NCBI RefSeq assembly: GCF_008704205.1
Contig: NZ_VXLC01000011.1
Location: 1 to 64,000, forward strand
Direction of reading: 5' to 3'
Origin: Nocardia colli
GTDB lineage: Bacteria; Actinomycetota; Actinomycetes; Mycobacteriales; Mycobacteriaceae
DNA: 64,000 bases
Shown: positions 35,109 to 47,100 of the stretch, one piece after another
Numbering within the stretch: the stretch's first letter is position 1
Layout of the letters: each line of letters starts with the position of its first letter
Notes under the pieces: model-generated
The model's input: the letters and a program-made list of their open reading frames with translations, nothing else
What the model was told of the DNA's origin: nothing
Databases searched by the model: none
Translations under genes and position numbers: made by a program

Positions 35109-38100
35109 ATGACGCGTTCGGCTCGTGTCCGGCCGGCGCGGACCCGGCGACCCCGGGTCATCACGCTGCCGCAGCTGATGGCGACCGCCGTCGAAGCGAA
35201 CCCGGACGGCATCGCCCTCACCTATGCCGACGCCACAGCGACACTGGCGCAACTGAGCTATGCCGAGCTCGACGAGCGGTCGACCCGCCTGGCGCGGCTG
35301 CTGATCGAGCGCGGCGTCGGCCCGGAAGATCTTGTCGCGATCGGTGTTCCGCGCTCGATCGACTCCGTGGTCGCGGTCTGGGCCGTGGCCAAGTCCGGGG
35401 CCGGTTTCGTGCCGGTGGACCCGAACTATCCGGCCGACCGGATCGAACACATGGTGAAGGACTCCGGCGCGGTCTTCGGGCTGACCATCGGCCGGTCCGC
35501 CGCCCAGCTGCCCGGCCAGGTCGAATGGCTGGTCATCGACAGCGAGACCACCCTGCGCTCGCTGGAGCGGCACTCGACCGAGCCGATCACCAACGCCGAT
35601 CGGGTGCGTCAGCTGCGCGCCGAGCATCCGGCGTGGGTCATCTACACCTCCGGTTCGACGGGTGCGCCCAAGGGCGTGGTCGCCACCCAGGCCGGTCTGG
35701 CCGGGTTCTGCGAGGAGCAGCGCACCCACTACGGAGTCACGAGTACCGCACGGACACTGCACTTTTCCTCGCCCTCGTTCGACGCCTCGATGCTGGAGCT
35801 GCTGCTCGCCCTCGGCGGCGCGGCGACCATGGTCGTGGTGGCGCCGACGGTGTTCGGCGGCGACGATCTCGCCGAACTGCTGCGCCGCGAGCGGGTCACC
35901 CACGCGTTCATCACCCCCGCCGCGCTGGCCTCGATCGATCCGGCCGGGCTGGACGACCTCGGCGTCGTCGCGGTCGGCGGCGAGGCCTGGCCGCCGGATC
36001 TGGTGCGGCGCTGGATACTTCCGGTCACCGGCGGCGTCCGCGCCCTGTTCAACGTCTACGGGCCGACCGAGACCACGATCGTGGTGAACATCGGTGCGCC
36101 GCTGGTGCTCGATGCCCCGCTGACCATCGGCGGTCCGATCCGCGGCGTCACCGAATACGTGCTGGACGAGCGGCTTTCGCCGGTGCCGGACGGCGTGGTC
36201 GGCGAGCTGTACATCGCGGGCGCGCAGGTGGCGCGCGGTTACCACGATCGCCCGGCACTCACCGCCGCGCGATTCGTAGCGAATCCGTTCGACCCCAACG
36301 GTTCTCGGCTGTACCGCTCCGGCGACCTGGTTCGCTGGACCGCCGAGGGCAGGCTGGAGTATGCGGGGCGCAACGACTTCCAGGTGAAGGTGCGTGGTTT
36401 CCGCATCGAGCTCGGTGAGATCGACGCGGTGCTGGCGACCCACGAGAGTGTCGACTTCGCGGTCACCATGGGGCACGAGCTCGACAGCGGGACAACGATT
36501 CTGGTCTCCTACGTGCTGGCCGCGCCGGGCGCGACGGTGGACACCGACGAGCTGATCGCGACCGCCGAGCAGCGGCTGCCAGCGCACATGGTGCCGACCA
36601 CCATTACGGTGCTCGACGAGATCCCGCTGTCGCCGACCGGCAAGCTGGACCGCCGCGCACTGCCCGCGCCGCAGTTGCAGACCAAGGAATTCCGCGCGCC
36701 CAGTGGCGAACTGGAGCAGCTGGTCGCGCAGGTCTTCGCGGAGCTGCTCGACACCGGCGCCGAGATCGGCGCCGACGACGACTTCTTCGAGCTCGGCGGC
36801 AACTCGCTGGTCGCCACCAAGGTGGTGGCCAGGCTCGGCGCGCAGATCGGCGCCAGGGTGCCCGCGCGCACCGTCTTCGAGGCGCCGACGGTCGCCGCTC
36901 TGGCGGCGCGGCTCGCCCCGTTCACCGGCTCGGGCGGCAGGCAGGCGCTGGCGCCGATGCCGCGCCCCGAGCACATTCCGCTGTCGCTGGCCCAGCAGCG
37001 GATGTGGTTCCTGAATCAGTTCGACACCGCCTCGGCGGCGAACAACATTCCGTTCGCGATCCGGTTGTCCGGGGCGCTGGACGTGCCCGCGCTGCAAGCG
37101 GCGGTCGCCGATCTGGTCGAGCGGCACGAGACGCTGCGCACGGTCTACCCGGCGGTGGACGGCACCGGCTATCAGGTGGTTCTGCCTGCGGCGCAGGCGA
37201 TTCCGGAGCTGGTGGTGACCGAGGTCGCCGAGTCCGAGCTGCCGAGCAGGCTGTCCGAGTTCATGCTCGCCGGATTCGATGTGGCGGCCGAAGTGCCGCT
37301 GCGGATGGCGTTGTTCCGGTTGGGCGACGGCGACCACGTGCTCGCGGTCGTGGTGCATCACATCGCTGCCGACGGCACATCGATGGCGCCGATGGTGCAG
37401 GACCTGACCGTTGCCTACTTCGCTCGCAGCGCGGAATCCGCGCCGGGTTGGGCTCCGTTGCCGGTGCAGTACGCCGACTATGCCCTGTGGCAGCGCGCGA
37501 TGCTCGGCGACGAGAACGACCCGAAGTCGGTCGCCGCGGAGCAGATCGGTTACTGGCGAACGGCTTTGGCGGGTCTGCCCGGTCGGCTGGAACTGCCGGC
37601 GGATCGGCCGCGGCCCGCACAGCCCTCCGGTCGCGGCGGCGTGCACACGTTCGAGGTCGACGCACAGACGAGGGCCAAGCTCGACGCGCTCGCGCTCGAC
37701 ACGGGCGCCTCACTGTTCATGGTGGTGCATGCGGCGTTCGCGGCCCTGCTCGCCCGGCTCTCGGGCACGCCCGACATCGCCATCGGCACGCCGGTGGCCG
37801 GTCGCGGCGAGGCGGAGCTGGACGGGCTGATCGGCATGTTCGTCAACATGCTGGTGCTGCGCACCGACAGCGCGCCGGGTGCGTCGTTCCGCGAGCTGGT
37901 CGAGTCGGCCAAAAAGGTTGATCTCGCGGCCTTCTCGCACGTGGAGTTGCCGTTCGAGCGGCTCGTCGAGGTGCTCGATCCCGCGCGCTCGCAGGCGCAT
38001 CACCCGCTGTTCCAGGTGGCGCTGTTCTTCCAGAACATGGACAAGCCCGCGTTGGAACTACCGGGGCTGTCGGCGTCCGCCCTGGATCTGGACGGCGCGG

Positions 38101-41100
38101 CAGCCAAGTTCGACCTGCAGCTGACGGTGACCCCGCACGAGGGCGAGAACGCCGGCCTGTCGGCCATGTTCACCTATGCCACGGATCTGTTCGACGCGGC
38201 GACGGTGGCCCGGTTCGCCGCTCGATTCCGCCGGCTGCTGCGCGCGGTCACCGCCGCCCCGGACCGGGCGATGGGCGATGCCGACCTGTTGTCGCTGGTC
38301 GAACGGGATCGGATTCTGTTCGAGTGGAACGACACTCGGCAGCGCGTCGCCCCGCATCTGCTGCTCGACGGCTATCGGCAGGCGGTGGCGACCACCCCGG
38401 ATGCCGTCGCGGTGGTCTACGAGGGCACTGAGCTCACCTATCGCGAGTTCGATGAGCGGGTCAACCGGCTTGCCCGGTTGTTGATTTCGCAGGGTGTCGG
38501 TGCGGAGTCGCTGGTGGGTCTGGCGATTCGGCGTTCGCTTGATCTGGTTGTCGGTATGTATGCGATCGTCACCGCGGGTGGCGCGTATGTGCCGTTGGAT
38601 CCGGATCATCCGGCTGAGCGGATCGCGCACATCCTCGATACCGCCCAACCTGCCTGCGTCGTCACGACTTCCGCCGACGCGGCCGCCTTGCCGACCAGCG
38701 CTGTTGCGGTGTCGATCGATACCGCCGACCTGGCACGGTTCGACGGCGCGCCGGTGCGCAAAGACGAGTTGCTCCGTCCGGTGTCACCGCAGAACCCGGC
38801 GTACGTCATCTTCACCTCCGGCTCCACCGGTCGTCCCAAGGGCGTCGCGGTGTCGCACGCGGCGATCAACAATCAGATCGAGTGGATGCTCGCCGAGTAC
38901 CCGCTGCACGCGGACGACGTCTACCTGCAGAAGACCGCGACCACGTTCGACGTGTCGCTGTGGGGTTTCTTCATGCCGCTGCGGGTCGGCGCGAGGCTGG
39001 TCGTGGCGACCCCGGACGGGCATCGCGACCCGGCCTACGTCGCGGAAACCATTGCCGCGCAGTCGGTGACGGTCACCGACTTCGTGCCGTCGATGCTGAC
39101 CATCTTCGCGGCGCACACCGCCAAAGGCACCGTCCCGACGCTGGAGCAGATCTTCGTGATCGGCGAGGCGCTGCCGCCCGAGACGGTCACCGCCGTGCAC
39201 GCGGTGATCGACGCGGACGTGCACAACCTCTACGGCCCGACCGAGGCCGCGGTGTCGGTGACCTACTGGCCCGCCGACGGCTCGGATACCCGCTCGGTGC
39301 CGATCGGGTTGCCGCAGTGGAACACCCGCGTCTACGTGCTCGACGCGCGCCTGCGCCCGGTCCCGGACGGCGTGGCCGGTGAGCTGTATCTGGCCGGTGA
39401 CCAGCTGGCGCGCGGATACGTCGGCAGGCCGGATCTGACCGCCGATCGGTTCGTGGCGAATCCGTTCGGCAGCGGTCAGCGCATGTACCGCACCGGCGAT
39501 CTCGTGGTGTGGCGCAAGGCTTCCGGCGCGGACGCCGACGAGGACATGGTGCTCGACTACATCGGGCGCACCGACTTCCAGGTGAAGTTCCGTGGTCAGC
39601 GCATCGAGCTCGGCGAGATCGAAACCGCGCTGCTGGCGCAGGATTCGGTGAGCCAGGCGGTGGCGCTGGTCAGTCAGTCGACGCTCGGTGACCAGCTGGT
39701 CGCCTACGCGGTCGCCGCGCCCGGCGCGCGGATCGACCCGCAGGAGCTGCGCGGCGCGATCGCGGAAACGTTGCCCACCTACATGGTTCCGGCCGCCATT
39801 GTCGCGCTCGATGAGCTCCCGCTGAATGCCAGCGGCAAGCTGGATCGTAAGGCGCTACCGGAGCCGATGTTCACCGCGCGCGAATTCCGCGCGCCCGCAA
39901 CGGCGGTCGAGGAGATCATCGCGGGCGTCTTCGGCGAGGTGCTCGGGCTGACCCGGGTCGGCGCCGACGACGACTTCTTCGCCCTCGGCGGCAACTCGCT
40001 GATCGCCACCCAGGTGGTCGCGCGGCTCGGTGCGGCCGTCGGCGGCCGGGTGCCGGTGCGGACGCTGTTCGAGGCACCGACCGTGGCCGGCCTGGCCTCC
40101 GTGATCGATTCGCAGGTGCACAGCCGGCCCGGGGTCGAGCTGGGCAGCATCGAACGGCCGGAAGAATTGCCGCTGTCGCTGGCGCAGCGGCGGATGTGGT
40201 TCCTCAACCGATTCGACCAGGACGACGACGCGGCCGGTTCGGCCGCCTACAACCTGCCGTTCGCGCTGCGGCTGACCGGCACGCTGGACGTGGCCGCGCT
40301 CGGCGCGGCGCTGCACGATGTGGTGGCGCGGCACGAGGTGCTGCGCACCGTGTACCCGGAGACGGCCACCGGCCCGATCCAGGTTGTGCTGCCGCCCAAC
40401 GGGATCGCGCTGGATGTCGCGCCGCGGCTGCTGAGCGAGGCCGACGTGGCGAGCGCGGTGTACGCGCTGGCGTCGAGCTCGTTCGACGTGACCACCGAGG
40501 TCCCGGTGCGGGTGGCGCTGCTCCAGGTCGACGGCGTCGCGGACACGTATGTGCTGGCTGTCGTGGTGCATCACATCGCCGCGGACGGGTCCTCGATGGG
40601 CCCGCTGGTGCGCGACGTGATGATCGCCTACGCCGCACGGACCGCGGGCGAGGCGCCGAACTGGGCGCCGCTGCGGGTGCAGTACGCCGATTACGCGCTG
40701 TGGCAGCGGGCGGTGCTCGGCGACGAGACCGACGCCGAATCCATTGCCGCGCAGCAGATCGGCTTCTGGCGCTCGCACCTGGCCGACCTGCCGGATCTGC
40801 TGGAGTTGCCGACGGACCGGCCGCGTCCGGCGATCGCGTCCATGGCCGGTGCCCGGGTAGATGTGCAGATCGACGCGGCTACCCACGCCGGTCTCGTGGA
40901 ACTTGCTCGCGCGCAAGGCGCGACGCTGTTCATGGTTGTGCACACCGCGCTGGCGGTGCTGCTGGCCCGGCTCTCCGGTTCGGTGGACGTGGCCATCGGC
41001 ACGCCGCTGGCCGGTCGGGGCGAGCGTGAGCTGGACGACCTGATCGGCATGTTCGTGAACACCGTGGTGTTCCGGACCCAGTTCGAGTCGGGTGAGTCGT

Positions 41101-44100
41101 TCGTCGACCTGCTGGGCAGGCAGCGCGAATCCGACCTGCACGCGTTCGCGCACGCGGACATTCCGTTCGAGCGCCTGGTCGAGGTGCTCAACCCGCCGCG
41201 CTCGACGGCGCATCACCCGCTGTTCCAGGTGGGGTTGTCGTTCCAGAACATCGCGCGGGCCGCGCTCGAACTGCCCGGTCTCGCGGTGTCGGGGCTGGAC
41301 GCGGATCTGGCGGTGTCGCAGTTCGATCTGCATCTGATCGTGGGCGACGGCTACGACGAATCCGGCGTGCCGACCGGCATGGGCGGGTTCTTCACCTATG
41401 CGACAGACCTTTTCGATGCCGCGACCGTGCAGGGCTTCGCCGAGCGGTTCGCACGAATCCTCGCCGCCGTGGTGGCAGACGCGACCACGCCGGTCGGGGA
41501 TATCGAGGTGCTCGACGCGGTCGAGCGCGACGACGTGCTGGCCGGGTGGAACGCCACCGAGCAGCAGGTCGACGAGTCGGCGACACTGGTCTCGCTGCTG
41601 GACGCGGCCGTGGCCGCCGATCCGCGATCCGTGGCGCTCGTGGTCGATCTGCCGACCGGTCGCGAGAAGGTGACCTACGCGGAGCTGGATGCCCAGGTCA
41701 ATCGCCTTGCCCGGCAGCTGATCTCCGTCGGCGTCGGACCGGAGTCGCGGGTCGCCTTGGCATTCCGCCGTTCGGCCGACCTGGTCGTGGCGATGTACGC
41801 GGTGGCGAAGACCGGCGGCGCGTATGTGCCGGTGGATCCGGCGCAGGCCGCGGAGCGCACCAGTTACATCCTCGAGACGGCCGCACCGGTGTGCGTGCTG
41901 ACCAATGCCGACGCCGAGTTCGCTACCGACGTCGCGCCTTTGGTGCGGATCGATGAACTCGATCTCGACGGACTGGATGCCTCCCCGGTTACCGATGCCG
42001 ATCGCGTTGCGCCGTTGCGTCCGGAGAACACGGCGTATGTGATTTTCACGTCGGGTTCGACGGGTCGTCCTAAGGGTGTTGCGGTTTCGCATGCGGCTAT
42101 TGCGAATCAGTTGCAGTGGAAGGTGACCGAGTTCGGTCTCGATGCTGCTGATGCGATTCTGCTGAAGACCGCTGCCACGTTCGACCTTTCGGTGTGGGAG
42201 TTCTGGTCTGCGGCGGTGTGTGGTGGCCGTTTGGTCATCGCCGCCCCCGACGGTCATCAGGATCCCGCGTACCTGAATGAGCTGATGGCTCGCGAGTGGG
42301 TGACCACTTTGCATGTGGTGCCGTCGATGCTCGACGCGCTCACCGCCGGCGATTTCCCGAACTCGCTGTGGCGAGTACTCGCGATCGGTGAGGCACTGCC
42401 GGCCGGACTGGCGCAACGTTTCCTGCGCGACTACCCGCGCGTCGAACTGTTCAACCTGTACGGCCCGACCGAGGCCGCGGTGTCCATCACCAGCCATCGG
42501 GTCGGTCGCAACGATCAGGCCTCGGTGCCCGTCGGCGCACCGGAGTGGAACAGCCAGGTCTTCGTGCTGGATTCGCGACTGCGGCCCGTGCCGGTGGGCG
42601 TCTCCGGTGAGCTGTACCTGGCCGGAGCACAACTCGCACGTGGTTACTTCGGTCGGGCGGATCTGACCTCGGATCGGTTCGTGGCCAACCCGTTCCAGAC
42701 CGGCGTCCGGATGTACCGCACCGGTGACCTCGTGGCCTGGAAGCCCTCCGGTGAGCTGGAGTACCGGGGCCGCACCGACTTCCAGGTGAAGATCCGTGGC
42801 TTCCGCATCGAACTCGCCGAGATCGACGCGGCGCTGCTCGCGCTGCCGTCGGTCGCCCAGGCCGCCGTCATCGCCAAGTCGGACCCGCGCACCGGTGATC
42901 GCCTGATCGGCTACCTGGTTCCGGCCGGGACCGAGGTCGATGTGGCGCAGGTGAAGTCGGCGCTGACTGCCACTCTGCCGTCGTACATGGTGCCGTCCGC
43001 ATTCGTCGTGCTGGATGCGCTGCCGCTCAATGCGAACGGCAAGCTGGATCGAAAGGCGTTGCCGGAGCCGGAGTTCGAGGCGCAGGTGTTCCGTGCGCCG
43101 TCGACGCCGATCGAGGAGATCGTGGCCTCGGTGTTTGCCGAGGTGCTCGGTGTCGATCAGGTCGGCGTCGACGACGATTTCTTCGGTCTCGGCGGTAACT
43201 CGCTGCTGGCCACGCAGGTCGCCGCGCGCATCGGCGCCGCACTGGATTCGCGTGTTCCCGTTCGCGCGCTGTTCGAGGCCTCGACCGTCGCCGGTCTGGC
43301 CGCCAAGGTCGAGCAGCACGTCGGCTCCGGCCGCAAGGCGCTGGTCGCGGGCTCACGCCCGGAACAGATTCCGCTCTCGCTGGCCCAGCAGCGGATGTGG
43401 TTCCTGAACCAGTTCGACACCGGCTCCGCCGTCTACAACATCCCGGCCGCCATCCGCCTCTCCGGCCAACTCGATGTCGCCGCACTGCAATCGGCGGTCC
43501 GGGATCTGGTGGCCCGCCACGAGATCCTGCGCACCACCTACCCGCAGACGCAGCACGGCCCGGTGCAGTCCATCGCCGAGCAGATTCCGGTCGATCTCAC
43601 GCTGGCGCAGATCGACGCGGCGGATGTGGCGGATTCGGTATACCGAGTCGTGGCGGCGGGTTTCGACGTCACCGCCGAGGTTCCGTTCCGCGCCAACCTG
43701 TTCCAGATCACCGGCACCACCGACTACGTCCTGGTGTTCGTCGCGCACCACATCAGCGCCGACGGCTGGTCGATGGGCCCGCTGACCCGGGACCTGATGC
43801 TGGCCTATGCCGCCCGCACCGGCGGCGCGGCCCCGGACTGGGCCCCCCTCCCGGTTCAATACGCGGACTACAGCATCTGGCAGCGCGACGTGCTCGGCGC
43901 GGAGGACGACCCGCAGAGCCTGATCGCTCAGCAGGCCGACTACTGGCGCACCGCGCTGGCCGCCCTGCCGGACGAACTGGCCTTGCCCGCCGACCGCCCG
44001 CGCCCCGCGGCCGCCTCCTACCGAGGCGCGACGCTGGACTTCGAGCTGGACGCGGACCTGCACGCCGCGCTCGAACGGGTTGCCCAGCAGCACAATGCGA

Positions 44101-47100
44101 CGCTGTTCATGGTCGTGCACGCCGCGCTCGCGGTGCTGCTCGCCCGCCTGTCCGGCAGCTCCGACATCGCCATCGGCACCCCGGTCGCCGGTCGCGGCGA
44201 GGCCGAACTCGACGACCTGATCGGCATGTTCGTCAACACCCTGGTGCTGCGCAACGAGATCGAGCCCGGCGCGACGTTCGACTCGTTGCTCGCCGCCGTG
44301 CGCGACACCGACGTCGCCGCGTTCGGCCATGCCGACCTGCCGTTCGAGCGACTGGTCGAACTGCTCGACCCGGTCCGCTCGGCGGCCCGGCATCCGCTGT
44401 TCCAGGTGATGCTGGTCTTCCAGAACCTGGCCCAGACCTCGCTCGAGCTGCCCGGCCTCACCGTGGCCGGTCTCGACCCGCAGGTGCAGACGGCCAAGTT
44501 CGACCTGCAACTCACCATCGCGGAACAGCCGGACCGCCAAGGCCTCTCGGCGATCTTCGGCTACGCGACGGACCTGTTCGACGCCGCGACCGTGCAGAAC
44601 TTCGCCGACCGCTTCCGCCGCATCCTCGCGGCGATCGCGGCCGACGCCGCGGTGGTGGTCGGCGATATCGACGTGCTCGCCGCCGGTGAACGCGAACTCG
44701 TGCTGCGCGAATGGAATTCGCTCGGCGCCTGGGTGCCCGGCGCGACCCTGCCCGGCCTCATCGCCGATCAGGTGTGGCGTCGTCCGGACGCGGTCGCGAT
44801 TCGTTTCGGCGACCGCACGCTGGCCCACCCGTCGCCCGACCACCGCCCCTCATCGGGTCGCTCCGCGACGCTGACTTATCGTGAATTGCAACGTCGCGCC
44901 AACCAGGTCGCCCGAGCCCTGATCGCCCAGGGCGCGGGCCCGGAATCGCTGGTGGCCGTTGCGGTGCCGCGCACCGAGGACCTGCCGGTCGCCCTGCTCG
45001 GCGTGCTCGCGACCGGCGCCGCCTACCTGCCCATCGACTCCACCTACCCGGCGCAGCGGCTGGAATACATGCTCGCCGATGCCGCCCCGGTCTGCGTGCT
45101 GACCACGGCGGACGAGCGGGCCGCGGTGCCCACCGGTGACCTGCCCGTCGTCTTGTTCGAGGAGACAACGGCATTCGCCGACGCGCCGATCCACGACGCC
45201 GACCGGCGTGCGCCGCTGCACCCGGACAACCTGGCCTACGTCATCTACACGTCCGGCTCGACCGGCGTGCCGAAGGGCGTCGGCGTCGCGCACCGCAATG
45301 TCGTCGAGCTGTTCGCGAACACCCAAACCCTGTTCCGCTTCGACGAACACGACGTCTGGACGCTGTTCCACTCGTTCGCGTTCGACTTCTCGGTGTGGGA
45401 ACTGTGGTGCGGTCTGGCGCACGGCGGCTCGGTCGTGGTGGTCGACTACGGCACGTCGCGGTCGCCGGAACAGTTCCGCGAGTTGCTGATTCGCGAGCGG
45501 GTGACGGTGCTGAACCAGACCCCGTCCGCCTTCTACCAATTGGCGGAGGCCGACCGGGCCGCCGAGCCCGGCGCGCTGGCGCTGCGCTACGTCGTGTTCG
45601 GCGGCGAGGCCCTGGATCTGCGCAAGCTCGAGCGCTGGTACGAACGACACGGTGCGGCAACCCGTTTGGTGAACATGTACGGCATCACCGAGACCACGGT
45701 GCACGTGTCGTTCCTGCCGCTGGACGAGCGCGACCGCGGCAATCCGGCCAGCGTCATCGGCCGCGCCATCCCCGGCCTGGACGCCTACGTGCTCGACCCG
45801 CGCCTGCACCCGACCCCGCTCGACGTGCCCGGTGAGCTGCACGTGGTCGGCGCGCAGCTGTCCCGCGGCTACCTGGGTAAGCCGGGCCTGACCGCGACCA
45901 GGTTCGTGGCGAATCCGTTCGGCGCGCCCGGTTCGCGCATGTACCGCACCGGCGACGTCGGTCGCTGGCGGGACTGCGGCGACAAGGCCCTGCTCGAATA
46001 CGCCGGTCGCAGTGACCAGCAGGTGCAGCTGCGCGGTTTCCGCATCGAACTCGGTGAGATCGAGGCGGCGCTGGTGCGCTGCGCGGGTGTGAATCAGGCC
46101 GTCGCCCTGGTCCGTTCGGACGTGCAGGGCGACCGCCTCGTCGGTTACGTTGTGGCAGAAGTCGACTCGGCGGCCGTGCGGGCCGAGGTCGCCGAGTTCC
46201 TGACCGGCTACATGGTGCCGGACGCGATCGTGGTCCTGGACGCGCTCCCGCTGACCCCGAACGGCAAGCTCGACCGCAAGGCCCTGCCCGCACCGGAATT
46301 CGTCAGCGCGATCGCCTTCCGAGCGCCGGGTACGGCGCTGGAGCAGACCATCGCCGGGGTCTTCGCCGACCTGCTCGGCGTGCAGACGGTCGGTCTCGAC
46401 GACGACTTCTTCGGCCTCGGCGGCAACTCGCTGCTCGCCGCACAGGCCGTCGGCCGGCTGCGCGAGGCCACCGGCACGACGATCAGCGTGCAGTGGTTCT
46501 TCACCGACGCCACGGTCGCCGGGCTCGCCGCCCGGATCGACGCGCAGGCGCCGGGAGAGCGCGACCTCGACGCCGGAATGGGCATCCTGCTGCCGATCCG
46601 CACCACGGGCAGCGCGGCGCCGCTGTTCTGCCTGCACCCGATGTACGGCCTGGCCTGGAGCTACGCCGGCCTCGCCCAGCACCTGCCCGCCGACCAGCCG
46701 ATCTACGGCGTGCAGTCGCCTGCCCTGTCCGAGGACGGCGACCTGCCCGGCTCGATCGCCGAGCTGGCGCACCGCTACGTCACCGAGATCCGGACCGTGC
46801 AGCCGCACGGCCCATACCGGCTGCTCGGCTGGTCGCTCGGCGGCGTGCTCGCGCACGCCATCGCCACCGAGCTGCAGGGCGACGGCGAGCAGGTCGAACT
46901 GCTGGCCATGATGGACAGCCACCCGAACCCCGACGTCGCGGGCTTCCGCGCGGCGGTGCGCGGCGCGCTGGCCGAACTCGGGCTCGGCGGCGACCTGATC
47001 GGGGCCGAGGACGACATCTACGACCTCAGCGACCAGGCCCTGGCCGCGTTGCACGCGATGATCCCGCCGGAACTGGTCGCCCTGACCCCCGAACGGTTGC

